A stretch of DNA of 64,000 nt from Streptomyces sp. LaPpAH-108. GTDB taxonomy: Bacteria; Actinomycetota; Actinomycetes; Streptomycetales; Streptomycetaceae. The stretch lies in contig NZ_KB891988.1 of assembly GCF_000373625.1 (NCBI RefSeq), positions 406,052 to 470,051 of the forward strand, in the 5' to 3' direction. This document shows, in pieces, positions 53,739-62,775 of the stretch. The notes under the pieces were generated by a model that saw only the letters and a program-made list of their open reading frames with translations, was not told the origin of the DNA and made no database searches. The position numbers and the translations under genes are program-made. How positions within the stretch are numbered: position 1 is the stretch's first letter; each line of letters begins with the position of its first letter.

Positions 53739-55130
53739 CTACCCCAGCCCCGCCATCTTCCGCTCCTCCGCTGTCAGCGGAGGCTCCGTCAGCGGGGGCT
53801 TCAGGGGGCCGATCAGGGCGGCCAGCAGCATGCCGGGGGTGAGCAGGGTCTCCGCGCCGCGTTGGAGGGAGGTCACGTCGGTCACTCGGCGGGCCACCCG
53901 GCCGTTGCCGGTGGCGGTGCGCAGGAGACGGGTGAGGTAGGGGGAGAGGAGGCGGTCGCGGAGGGTGGGGCCGGTGGGGGTGGCGTGGGGGTAGAAGACG
54001 TCGGCGCCGGTGGCCAGGTCCCAGGCGGCGGTGGTCGTCCGGGCGACCGCCTTCTGGATGTGGCGGGAGAGCCCCGGGGTGCCCAGGCCGCCTCGGCGGT
54101 CCACCGTCTCGCGCAGGGCCAGCGCCGACCGGGCCGCCACCGACATGCCGTGGCCGTAGACCGGGTTGAGGGCGCACAGGGCGTCACCGAGGACGGCGAA
54201 GTTGTCGGGCCAGCGGGGCATGCGTTCGTAGTGGCAACGGCGGTTCGCGGTGGTGCGGGTGAGGGTGACGTCCGTCAACGGCTCGGCGTGCGCCAGGAGT
54301 TCACCGATCAGCGGGTGGCGCAGGCGGGTCAGGGCGTAGGCGGTGAAGTCGTCCGCCGTGCGCGGGAGTTCGTCCTCCGTCGTGCCGAACAGGGTGACCA
54401 TCCAGCGGCCTTCCTCCACCGGCATCAGCACCCCGCCCCGGCCCGTGCCCGAACCCCGCACGTCCGGCTCGATGTTGACCACCGGGAAGTTCTCCGCGGC
54501 CTCCGGCGGCGCCTGGAAGAGGCGGCTCGCGTACATCAGGCCGGAGTCCACCTCGCGGCGCTCGGGAGCGGGCAGCCCGAGGGCGGTCAGCCAGGCCGTC
54601 GCACGGGAGGCACGGCCGGTGGCATCCACCACCAGGTCCGCCGTCAGCGCGCGCTCCTCGCCGTGGACCAGGACGCGTACGCCCGTCACCGCGTCGGCCG
54701 TGCCGGTCGGGCCCACCGCCTCGGCGCCGTCCAGCAGCTCGATGTCCCCGTCCGCCAGGACCAGTTCGCGGATCACCCAGTCCAGCAGGTCGCGCCCGGC
54801 GGGCAGCATGTACGCCGACTCGGCCCAGCGGCGGTACCAGCCGTACGGGGACAGTGCGACCATGCCCGTCGTCATCGGCACCCGGTTCACCCCGGCCGCG
54901 CGCAGCCGCGCCACCGCGCCGGGCAGCAGCTCCTCAAGGGCCCGCGCGCCGCCCGACCACAGCTGGTGCACATGCCGGGCCTGCGGCAGCCCCTTGCGCG
55001 GCTTGGGCCCGGACGGCAGCACGTCGCGCTCGACCACCGTCACCCGCGCGCCCGTCGAGGCGAGCGCGCGGGCCGCGAGCAGACCGGCGAGGGAGCCGCC
55101 GAGCACGACGGCGGACTTGCGTTCACTCAT
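53739..55130 (-). CDS. FAD-dependent monooxygenase/oxidoreductase
   Basis: Encodes 463 residues from ATG 55130, which overlaps the end of the upstream gene by 8 bases. SERKSAVVLGGSLAGLLAARALA is the FAD-binding start, VVDATGRASRATAWL and FAVLGDALCALNPVYGHGMSVAARSALALRE the GD motif of flavin hydroxylases. Residues KPRKGLPQARHVHQLW follow the first motif. Third gene of a coupled operon with the MAB_1171c-type membrane protein and the HExxH protein; in Streptomyces these three often come together, sometimes with an XRE regulator that is absent here. Confidence 0.86.
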   Translation of the reverse strand: MSERKSAVVLGGSLAGLLAARALASTGARVTVVERDVLPSGPKPRKGLPQARHVHQLWSGGARALEELLPGAVARLRAAGVNRVPMTTGMVALSPYGWYRRWAESAYMLPAGRDLLDWVIRELVLADGDIELLDGAEAVGPTGTADAVTGVRVLVHGEERALTADLVVDATGRASRATAWLTALGLPAPERREVDSGLMYASRLFQAPPEAAENFPVVNIEPDVRGSGTGRGGVLMPVEEGRWMVTLFGTTEDELPRTADDFTAYALTRLRHPLIGELLAHAEPLTDVTLTRTTANRRCHYERMPRWPDNFAVLGDALCALNPVYGHGMSVAARSALALRETVDRRGGLGTPGLSRHIQKAVARTTTAAWDLATGADVFYPHATPTGPTLRDRLLSPYLTRLLRTATGNGRVARRVTDVTSLQRGAETLLTPGMLLAALIGPLKPPLTEPPLTAEERKMAGLG

Positions 55131-56355
55131 GGACGGCAACGCTCTCTGCTGGTGCGACGGCCGCACGGGCGCGGACCGCCTCGATGTCCTCGGCACTGCG
55201 CAGGGCCCGGGAGACGGCCCCGATCTCCTGGAGCAGACTCGTGGTGTCCGGCCCTGAGACCTCGGCGGCCGGTTCCGGCGTACGGTTCCTGGTCTCGACG
55301 GCGTCGAGGATGCCGACCGCCGCCGCCAGCGCCCGCGCCCGCTCCGGCGGATGCCCGAGGGCGAGCCCGGCGGCGTACGACCGCGCGCCGAGGGCGGGGT
55401 CGATGTGCCGGGCCAGCGACAGCAGCACGTCCCGGATGAACGTCTCGCGCCGGGTCAGCCGCAGCTCGGGCGTGGCCCGCAGCACGAACGGCACGCCTTC
55501 GCCGGTCGCGGAGCGCAACAGCAGGTACAGCGGCCGTAGTTCACGGTGGGCGAGACGGACCCGCCAGCGGTCGCGGGCGTACTGACCCGCGTGCGGCAGG
55601 ATGAAGCCGACGGCGATCAGGATCGCGGACATCGCGGCGACCGGCGGCGCCAGATCGGTGCTCAGCCAGTCCAGGTCCCGGTCCAGCCAGCGCGCGGCGA
55701 CCGCGACCAGCTTGGTCGCGTCGAAGATCAGGTTCAGGACGTAGCCCGCGCCCAGCAGCTTCAGCCCCCAGCGCAGCCAGGCGTCCAGGCCCTCCGCGCG
55801 CACCCAGTTCCACAGCAGCCGCGAGGTGATCAGGCAGGCCACCGCGTGCGCGCAGAGGTAGAGCAGGATCTCCTCGCGCATGAACGGCGTGTTCGCGTAG
55901 TAGGTGTCCAGGTCCCGGCGCCGCTCCACCGGCACGTCGGCCAGCAGGAAGAGCACCCACAGCAGGACGATGACCCCGCAGTACACCGACACCACCCGGC
56001 GCCGGGCCCGCCGGGTGACCGCCGAGCGGTCGGCAGGACCGTTGCGCCAGGTGATGATCAGCAGCAGACAGGAGCCGCAGAACGCGGTGAGCAGCGAGTA
56101 GCACCAGGGCGCCGAGATGTTGGGGACGCCGGTCAGCCGGTTCACCCGGGCGATCGTGGACGGCGAGCAGAAGACGAAGACCCCGCAGGCCAGCAGCAGC
56201 AGTCCGCCCACCGCGCGCAGCAGCGGGTCGCGCCACAGCCGGACGATCGTGGGCAGCTTGACGACCAGGGCGGCGGCGAGCACCGCCGTCGGTATCCAGA
56301 AGGAGATCGAGAAGTCCCGCAGCGAGGCCGGGTCGGCCAGGACCGGGCCGCTCAC
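55123..56355 (-). CDS. MAB_1171c family membrane protein
   Basis: Encodes 410 residues with about seven hydrophobic segments (from FWIPTAVLAAALVVKLP to SAILIAVGFILPHAGQY). A cytoplasmic C-terminal part follows with LRPLYLLLRSATGEGVPFVL, RETFIRDVLLSLARHIDP and LALGHPPERARALAAAVGILDAV. This is the putative transporter/sensor family MAB_1171c. The GTG start overlaps the stop of the HExxH gene (GTGA) and its own end overlaps the flavoprotein start, so all three are translationally coupled. Confidence 0.85.
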   Translation of the reverse strand: MSGPVLADPASLRDFSISFWIPTAVLAAALVVKLPTIVRLWRDPLLRAVGGLLLLACGVFVFCSPSTIARVNRLTGVPNISAPWCYSLLTAFCGSCLLLIITWRNGPADRSAVTRRARRRVVSVYCGVIVLLWVLFLLADVPVERRRDLDTYYANTPFMREEILLYLCAHAVACLITSRLLWNWVRAEGLDAWLRWGLKLLGAGYVLNLIFDATKLVAVAARWLDRDLDWLSTDLAPPVAAMSAILIAVGFILPHAGQYARDRWRVRLAHRELRPLYLLLRSATGEGVPFVLRATPELRLTRRETFIRDVLLSLARHIDPALGARSYAAGLALGHPPERARALAAAVGILDAVETRNRTPEPAAEVSGPDTTSLLQEIGAVSRALRSAEDIEAVRARAAVAPAESVAVHE

Positions 56356-56948
56356 CGGGCCGCCCCGCCCCGGCCCCGGTAGCCGAGCGAGCGCTGCACC
56401 GGGTCCAGCGGCGCCTCCGGCGCGGTGAGCCGGCCCCGGAAGAGGGTGGCCAGCCGGTGCCCGAAGTCGTCGGCGGCGGCCTCCTCGTCCTCGCGCGAAC
56501 CGTCCCGCGCGGCCACCGTCAGCGCGAGGCTCTGCCGACCGGGCTCACCGGCGAGCGCGCGGGCCGCCGCACCGGCCGGCGGATGATGCCGGTGCCCGGC
56601 GTGCAGATGCCACAACTCATGGCCCAGGATCACCAGTTGCTGCACGGCCTCGGCCCGCTCCTCCACGATGACCAGGTCGAAGTCCTCGAACTCCACACAC
56701 AGTCCGGTGACTTCGATCTCGTCCGGGAAGCGCTCGAAGCGCAGCTCGACCGGACGGCCGTCCCGGCGGGCACTCATCGCCTCGCACAGCGCGGTGCACA
56801 AGTCCTGTATGCCACCGACCGGTTGGGGGCGCTCATGGACGGAGGAGGCCAGGGCGGAGGCCAGGGCGCGCATCGACCGGCGCGGCCGGGCCGGGCCGAG
56901 CCGGGCGGCCATGCGCGCCAGCCGCTCCCGCGCGCCCGCGACGACCAT
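56352..56948 (-). CDS. HExxH metallopeptidase-like protein (ImmA-like)
   Basis: Encodes 198 residues from ATG 56948 with AAGGGGAA 4 nt upstream; the frame to 57131 is not needed. The zinc motif HELWH (about residue 101) lies in VILGHELWHLHAGHRHHPP. RDGRPVELRFERFPDEIEVTGLCVEF precedes it. It resembles the toxin/IrrE-ImmA-type peptidases that sit beside XRE regulators and MAB_1171c proteins in Streptomyces. Substrate unknown; the partner regulator is missing from this locus. Confidence 0.78.
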   Translation of the reverse strand: MVVAGARERLARMAARLGPARPRRSMRALASALASSVHERPQPVGGIQDLCTALCEAMSARRDGRPVELRFERFPDEIEVTGLCVEFEDFDLVIVEERAEAVQQLVILGHELWHLHAGHRHHPPAGAAARALAGEPGRQSLALTVAARDGSREDEEAAADDFGHRLATLFRGRLTAPEAPLDPVQRSLGYRGRGGAAR

Positions 56949-57147
56949 CTGTTCCCCTTCGCACCCGCCGGTGACCGCACCGAGCGCACCGTACGCGTGC
57001 GTCAGTGGTTCCGGGCCGCGGAGCACCCCGTCGGCCGGACCGTCCGAGCCTACGCGGACCGGTGTGTCCACGTCATGCCGATCCCGGGTCGCGCGCCCCG
57101 AAAATTTCGGCGGACTCGACTCGGGCCGCACACAGCCGCCTTGGCGG

Positions 57148-60120
57148 TCAGCGCACCCCCGGCGAGGCCACCTCCCGCACCGGCACCCCGCCGAGCGACC
57201 GACCCAGCAGGGTCAGGCCCACCTTGCCCGGCCCCGACAGCGTGGTGAACTCCGACAGCACCGCCAGCGCCAGCGTGTTGGTGCCCCGGGTGCGCAGGAT
57301 GCCGTTCGGCAGCACGAAGGTGTGCTGCGGGCCCACGTTGTTGATGTACTGGCCCAGGTTCCAGCCGTTGAGGAAGATCTGTGCCCGGTAGGCCCGGTAC
57401 GGATCGTCCTCCAGGGTCAGCCCCACCGAGGCGTCGATGTCGGCCGGTACCGAGAGCCGGAAGTCGGTCCGGTACCAGGTGACGCCCTGGCGCCGCTCGG
57501 CGCGCGGGAAGTCCACGCGCTCCCAGTCGCGGTCGCGGAAGCCCGGCAGATGCCAGCCCTCACGCTCGCCGTAGAGGCCGCCGTTGTTCTGCGGGCCGCG
57601 CACCGGGTCGGGCGTGCCGCCCTGGAGGCGCCATGTCACCTTGGGAGAGCCGCCCTTGAAGGTGGCCGCGACCAAGCCGCGCGCCGCCTTGTGGGTGTCG
57701 AGCGCCGCGCCGTCCTGGTCGTGCTGCATCCGCCGCACCAGCACCGACAGCACATGGCGTCCGGGCGAGCGGTGCTGTTCCCGCACCGGGAAGGCGGCCG
57801 TCGCCTCCCACGTCCCCTTGCGGATGGTGGTGTTCTTGTCCGGGACCGGCATCCGGTGGGTGCCCAGGGGCTCTCCGTCGAGCCAGGCCATCAACAGGCC
57901 CTGCGTACCGGTGCTGTAGGCGAGCGCGACCTCCTCGATGCCGGTGGCGCCGTCGAACTCGCCCCGGTACCAGACGTCTCCGTAGTGGAAGCCGTAGTCG
58001 TCCGCGAACAGCACGGGACCGCCCTTGGGGACCGGCGTGGTGCTGTGCGAGGTGGTGCGGTCGGCGGTCGTCCAGTCGCCGTCGTCGAAGTTGGGCCCGG
58101 CTTCGGGGTTCTCGGTCCGCATCCGCCAGCCGCCCAGCTCGGGCAGCTTCACCTCGGGCACGCCGGGCAGTGTGACCGTGCTGATCACGCTGCCGGACAG
58201 GGTGATGCGGGTCGGCACCTTGCGGCCGTTCCACACCAGCGAGGAGATGCCGCGCGGACCCCATACCTCCAGCATGGAATCGGAGGTGAGGTCGCCGGTG
58301 AGCCGTACCTCGGAGCCGTGCACCTCGGCGTGGCGCAGCAGGGCGGGGCCGTAGACCAGCAGGCTGCCGGACGGGGTGTCGTACGGGAACAGCTTGGTGC
58401 TGGTCGCGTCGTCCGCGAAGAGCAGCACCAGCGGGGTCTCGGTCTCGCCGCCCGCGACATGCACCCGGCTCAGCCCGGACGCCGGGCCCAGCGGCGCGTT
58501 GACGTGCAGCTCGTCGCCCTCGAAGGCCCAGCCCGCCTCGGGGTCGAGCCGGGTGGTGGTGGGCTCCACCGGGCAGTGCAGGACCAGTTCGGCCATGTCG
58601 CCCGCCCGGCCCGCGAACAGGGCGATGTCCTGCCGCCCGGCCGTCATCCGGAACACGGGCTGTGTGGTCGTGTACTTGAGGCGCCGCTGGCCCAGCGACA
58701 GTTCGGTGGCGAGCATCTTCGCGTCGCGCGGCGGCACGGTGATGCGCAACGTGCCCGCTGTGGTGGGCAGTTCGGTGGTGACCGGCTTCGTCCCGTCGTT
58801 GCGCGTGATGTACACGTGCGCGCCGGTGTCCGGGTTGGTCAGGTGGTAGACCTTCAGCCCCTCCGCCGTGACCGCCTCGGCCCGCTCCAGCCGGGCGAAG
58901 TCCGGTACGCGCTGGAGGAGATGACCGAGCTGGTGCAGCGGAGCGATCTTCTCGGTGACGTTGCGGGCCTCGTCGATCGCGGCGCCGTAGTCGTACGACG
59001 TGTAGACCACCGGCGCGGGCAGCCAGCCCCACGAGGTGCCGCCGAAGGCCATGTAAATGTTGTGCAGCGTGAGGCCGTTGGCGAGGTTCGTCAGATAGAA
59101 CCGGCGCTCGTACGCCGAGTCACGGGTGCGCCGCGCCTCCGCGTACCCCTTGCCATCGAACCAGGCCCCGCCCCACGGGTCGAACCAGCCGCCCCCGAAC
59201 TCGGGCACGAAACCGGGCGTGTGCGGCGAGGCCGAGGCCCCGCCGGTCGCGCCGCCGGGCCCGAACGTCCCCCAGTCCGGCGGGGTCTGCGAGGGAGAGG
59301 GGTATCCGTCGAAGCCGTAGAGCCAGCGCCCCTTCTCGCCGCCCGTGTCGAAGGAGCCCGGCACCCAATGGCCGTTGCGGCCCTTGTCGTTGTGGAAGAG
59401 GGGGACGTCGATCCCGTCGGCGCGCACCTTCTTGTACAGGTGGGACAGGTACTCCCGGCCCGTCGCCTCGGTGACGTGGGAGTCGTACTCGTTCTCGATC
59501 TGGTAGAGCAGCACCGTGCCCCTGCCATGCGTGAACAGGTGCTTGCGGGCGATCCTGTTGACCTGGGTCAGCCACTCGTCCACGTGCCCCAGATACACCG
59601 GGTCGGCGGTGCGCGCGCTGCCCTCGGTCACCGTGAGCCAGCCGGGGAAACCACCGCCGTCGATCTCGGCGTTGATGTAGGGGCCGGGCCGCAGGATGAC
59701 GTACAGCCCCGTCTCCGCCGCCGTGCGCAGGAACAGGTCCAGATCGCGCACGCCGGTGAAGTCGTACTTCCCGGGCGCGGGGGAGTGGTAGTTCCACGAG
59801 ACGTAGACGCTCACGGTGTTGAAGCCGTGCGCCCGCATCTTCTGCAGCACGTCCCGCCACAGGGACGGGCTCGGCAGCCGGAAGGGGTGCATCTCGCCGG
59901 ACCACACCACCAGCCGCCTGCCGTCCACGAGGAGCGAGTGGCGGTCGTACCCGATCGTGTGCCGTCCGCCGTCGGCGCGCGGCGGCTCGGGCGCCGGACC
60001 GGTGGCCGCGGAGCGCGCCGCGTAGGCCGAGGGCGCCCCGGTGCCGCCGCTGCCGCCCAGGGCGAGGCCGAGCGCGGCCGAGCCGGTCAGGGCACTGAAG
60101 GTACGTCTGCTGAGCGCCAA
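57148..60120 (-). CDS. GH35 beta-galactosidase, secreted
   Basis: Encodes 990 residues from TTG 60120 with GGGAGG 7-8 nt upstream. A twin-arginine signal (SRRTFSALTGSAALGLALGG) precedes the GH35 barrel: VWSGEMHPFRLP, LYVILRPGPYINAEIDGG and LLYQIENEYDSH with the acid/base Glu, VPEFGGGW with the nucleophile Glu. Beta-sandwich domains with jelly-roll galactose-binding ends (LNGWNLGQYINNVGPQ) follow. It releases galactose from extracellular galactosides. Divergent from the Rrf2 gene, 75 bases apart. Confidence 0.92.
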   Translation of the reverse strand: MALSRRTFSALTGSAALGLALGGSGGTGAPSAYAARSAATGPAPEPPRADGGRHTIGYDRHSLLVDGRRLVVWSGEMHPFRLPSPSLWRDVLQKMRAHGFNTVSVYVSWNYHSPAPGKYDFTGVRDLDLFLRTAAETGLYVILRPGPYINAEIDGGGFPGWLTVTEGSARTADPVYLGHVDEWLTQVNRIARKHLFTHGRGTVLLYQIENEYDSHVTEATGREYLSHLYKKVRADGIDVPLFHNDKGRNGHWVPGSFDTGGEKGRWLYGFDGYPSPSQTPPDWGTFGPGGATGGASASPHTPGFVPEFGGGWFDPWGGAWFDGKGYAEARRTRDSAYERRFYLTNLANGLTLHNIYMAFGGTSWGWLPAPVVYTSYDYGAAIDEARNVTEKIAPLHQLGHLLQRVPDFARLERAEAVTAEGLKVYHLTNPDTGAHVYITRNDGTKPVTTELPTTAGTLRITVPPRDAKMLATELSLGQRRLKYTTTQPVFRMTAGRQDIALFAGRAGDMAELVLHCPVEPTTTRLDPEAGWAFEGDELHVNAPLGPASGLSRVHVAGGETETPLVLLFADDATSTKLFPYDTPSGSLLVYGPALLRHAEVHGSEVRLTGDLTSDSMLEVWGPRGISSLVWNGRKVPTRITLSGSVISTVTLPGVPEVKLPELGGWRMRTENPEAGPNFDDGDWTTADRTTSHSTTPVPKGGPVLFADDYGFHYGDVWYRGEFDGATGIEEVALAYSTGTQGLLMAWLDGEPLGTHRMPVPDKNTTIRKGTWEATAAFPVREQHRSPGRHVLSVLVRRMQHDQDGAALDTHKAARGLVAATFKGGSPKVTWRLQGGTPDPVRGPQNNGGLYGEREGWHLPGFRDRDWERVDFPRAERRQGVTWYRTDFRLSVPADIDASVGLTLEDDPYRAYRAQIFLNGWNLGQYINNVGPQHTFVLPNGILRTRGTNTLALAVLSEFTTLSGPGKVGLTLLGRSLGGVPVREVASPGVR

Positions 60121-60195
60121 GGTCGATCCTCCCGGGCGATCCTACGGGGCGTGGGTCCGGCCATTCTCCACGCCCCGGCGACCCACAATGGACGC

Positions 60196-60654
60196 ATGAG
60201 GATCTCGGCGCGGGCGGATTACGCGGTACGGGCGGTGCTGGAGCTGGCCGTACGGCAGGGTGACGGCCCGGTGAAAGCGGAGGAAATCGCGGGTGTCCAG
60301 GACATCCCGCACAAGTTCCTGGAGGGCATCCTCGGCGATCTGCGGCGCGCCGGGATCGTCGACAGCAGGCGCGGCGGAGGCGGCGGTTACCGGCTCGCGC
60401 GGGAAGCCGCCGCCATCACCGTCGCGGACGTCATCCGCGCGGTGGACGGCCCGATCGTCTCCGTACGCGGCGAACGCCCGACCGAACTCGCCTACACGGG
60501 TACGGCCCGGCCGCTGCTCCCGCTGTGGATCGCCCTGCGCGCCGGGGTGCGGCAGGTGCTGGAGGGGGTCACGCTCGCGGACCTCGCGGCGGACGCCCTG
60601 CCGGAGCCGGTACGGACCCTCGCGGCACAGCCTTCCGCCTGGGAGAACCCGTAA
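60196..60654 (+). CDS. Rrf2 family transcriptional regulator
   Basis: Encodes 152 residues. MRISARADYAVRAVLELA and DIPHKFLEGILGDLRRAGIV with a Gly-rich wing RRGGGGGYRLAR are typical Rrf2. The Cys residues that hold the Fe-S cluster in IscR/NsrR are absent, so it senses something else. The divergent gene is GH35; it may or may not be its target. It converges with the aminotransferase gene, ending 12 bases away. Confidence 0.9.
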   Translation: MRISARADYAVRAVLELAVRQGDGPVKAEEIAGVQDIPHKFLEGILGDLRRAGIVDSRRGGGGGYRLAREAAAITVADVIRAVDGPIVSVRGERPTELAYTGTARPLLPLWIALRAGVRQVLEGVTLADLAADALPEPVRTLAAQPSAWENP

Positions 60655-60666
60655 CGCCCCGGTGTC

Positions 60667-62541
60667 TCAGACGGGTTGACCCATCCCGGCCGCGTTCGGC
60701 CAGCTCTGCGCGCTCGGCCAGCCGGTCGCCGGGGCCGGGGTCAGCCCGGCGGGCGGCGCGGGGGCCGGGGTGCCGGGCGCGGTCATGCCGCGCACCTGGG
60801 CGGCGGTGAGACCGCCCCGGGCCGGGACGCCGGGCGGGGTGGGGCCCGCCGCGGCCGGAGCCATGGCGGCCGGAGCCGCCGCGGCCGGAGCCATGGCGGC
60901 CGGAGCCGCCGCGGCCGGAGCCGTCGCGGCCGGGGCCATGGGAGCGGCGGGGGCCATCGCCGCCGGTGCCATCGGCTGGGGGACCGGGGGCATCTGCGGC
61001 TGCGCCGGGAGCTGCTGCGGGGCCACGGGCTGCGGCGCGAACGGCTGCGGCTGGGCCGGGAGCTGCGCGGCGGCCGGGATCTGCTGGGGCGCGGGCGGGA
61101 GCGGCGGCTGCGGGGCCGGGGGCAACTGCTGGGGAGCGGCGGCGGGCTGCGCGGCCGGAGCCATCGGCCCAGAGCGGGCCGCCATCGGGCTCGCTTGAGC
61201 CGCCGCCGGCACCGGCATCCCGCCGCCGGCCGGCGCTGCGGCGGCGGGGAGCGGCATACCGGTGCCGGCGGCCGGGGCTGTGGGGAGCCCCGGGGAAGGA
61301 GCCGCGGCGATCGCCTGCGCGGGCAGTCGCATCCCGGCCCCGTTGGTCTCGTTGATCAGCCGGTCCACGGCGGGGGTGCCCGAGCTGTAGCCGTTCCCGG
61401 CGCTCAGCTCGGGGACGGCGGCCTTCTTCCTCGTCTCGTAGAGCACGTGCTCCAGGCCGGTCACCAGGCGGCGCACGTCGGGCTCGGGGCGCACCACGAG
61501 CCGGACGAACCGGCTGGACGAGCCGATCTTGTTGCCGCACTCGCGGACCAGCACCCGGTGCTCGGTGAGCAGCCGGTCGCGGACCACGGTGCCCTCGGCG
61601 CCGAGCGGGAGGCGCACGAAGAGGAAGTTGCCCTGCGAGGGATAGACGGTCAGACCGGGCAGCCCGGCCAGCCGGCTCGCCATCTCCAGGCGGTCCCGGC
61701 GCACCTGGAGCAGGCTCTGCGCGTACTCGGTGCCGTGCTCCTTCAGCATGAACACCACGTGTTCCGCGAAGGAGTTGAGGTTCCACTTGGGCAGCATCGA
61801 GCGGACCTTGCCCGCGAGCGCGGGGTTGGCGACCAGATAGCCGAAGCGGATGCCGTGCAGACCGAAGTTCTTGCCGAGGCTGCGCAGCACGATCACGTTC
61901 GGGCGCAGCATGGCCTCCTGGACGACGCTGGGCTCGGCCTCCGCGTCCGCGAACTCCAGGAACGACTCGTCGATCACCACCAGGTCCAGGTCGGCCATCG
62001 CGTCCATGAACTGCACCACCGACTGTCTGGACAGGAAGCCGCCGTCGGGGTTGTTGGGGTTGCAGATCACGGCGACCCTGGTGCCCCGCTTGCGGATGAA
62101 CTCGCCGTAGCGGGCCAGGTCGAGCGCGAAGCCGTTGGCCTCCTGGAGCGGGAACATGTCGACCCGCTTGCCCGTCTCCATCGGCTGGTCGGTCCAGCGG
62201 CCGAAGGTCGGCACGGGCACGGCCAGCGACTCGCGGACCAGCAGATGGTCGATCCAGGTGATGAGTTCGGTCGAGCCGTTGCCCATCGCCACGCACTGCG
62301 GGGGGAGTTGAAGCAGCTGGCACAGCTCGGCGGTGATCGTGTCGGCGCTGCTCGGGTAGTACGTGATGATGTCCCGCAGCCGGGCCGCCATGTCCTCGAA
62401 CATCGCGGGGGTCGGGAAGTACGGGTTGCACGGGATGCAGAAGTCCACCGGGCCCGCACCGTCACTGCCCCGCCTGAGCGCCGCCATCGAGGGGCTGTGC
62501 GCGGCGGTGCCGCGGAACAACGAGGTGACGTTGTCAGGCAA
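60667..62541 (-). CDS. PLP-dependent class I/II aminotransferase with Pro/Ala tail
   Basis: Encodes 624 residues from TTG 62541 with GGAGG 5 nt upstream; a frame to 62583 has no ribosome binding site. Residues 1-390 are a histidinol-phosphate-type aminotransferase: CNPNNPDGG, VVIDESFLEFAD, RSLGKNFGLHGIRFGYL with the PLP Lys, VRLVVRPEPDV at the end. From about 430 the protein is Pro/Ala/Gln/Met-rich with PAAAAPAAMAPAAAAPAAM repeats, encoded by a 30-bp DNA repeat. Its substrate is unknown. Such tails are unusual for the enzyme family. Confidence 0.86.
   Translation of the reverse strand: MPDNVTSLFRGTAAHSPSMAALRRGSDGAGPVDFCIPCNPYFPTPAMFEDMAARLRDIITYYPSSADTITAELCQLLQLPPQCVAMGNGSTELITWIDHLLVRESLAVPVPTFGRWTDQPMETGKRVDMFPLQEANGFALDLARYGEFIRKRGTRVAVICNPNNPDGGFLSRQSVVQFMDAMADLDLVVIDESFLEFADAEAEPSVVQEAMLRPNVIVLRSLGKNFGLHGIRFGYLVANPALAGKVRSMLPKWNLNSFAEHVVFMLKEHGTEYAQSLLQVRRDRLEMASRLAGLPGLTVYPSQGNFLFVRLPLGAEGTVVRDRLLTEHRVLVRECGNKIGSSSRFVRLVVRPEPDVRRLVTGLEHVLYETRKKAAVPELSAGNGYSSGTPAVDRLINETNGAGMRLPAQAIAAAPSPGLPTAPAAGTGMPLPAAAAPAGGGMPVPAAAQASPMAARSGPMAPAAQPAAAPQQLPPAPQPPLPPAPQQIPAAAQLPAQPQPFAPQPVAPQQLPAQPQMPPVPQPMAPAAMAPAAPMAPAATAPAAAAPAAMAPAAAAPAAMAPAAAGPTPPGVPARGGLTAAQVRGMTAPGTPAPAPPAGLTPAPATGWPSAQSWPNAAGMGQPV
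60848..60930. repeat. 30-bp tandem repeat in the aminotransferase tail
   Basis: A unit built from GCCGCGGCCGGAGCC and ATGGCGGCCGGAGCC halves repeats nearly perfectly for almost three units. In the gene's reading direction each unit codes for an Ala/Pro/Met decapeptide. Length variation between strains is expected. Confidence 0.8.
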
Positions 62542-62775
62542 GGAGACCTCCGACGAAGGGCGGCCCGTGGGGACAGGGGCCACTCATGCATACGGAACTG
62601 ACGGGGGTGGTGTTCAACTCGGGCGCCACGTGAGCCACTTCACTCCACCGCCGCATCGCCTCCCCCGAACGCGCCCCGATCGAACACGGCGCGCGGGAAC
62701 TCGGCCGGTCCCGCACCAAACCTTCACAGTCGCGCCTAGGAACGTGACCCCGCTGGAATCTAGTCTTCCCGCGTC

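Noticed and set aside
56668..60195. A long plus-strand frame leading into the Rrf2 gene
   Set aside because: It is antisense to the GH35 gene; only the part from ATG 60196 is a real protein.
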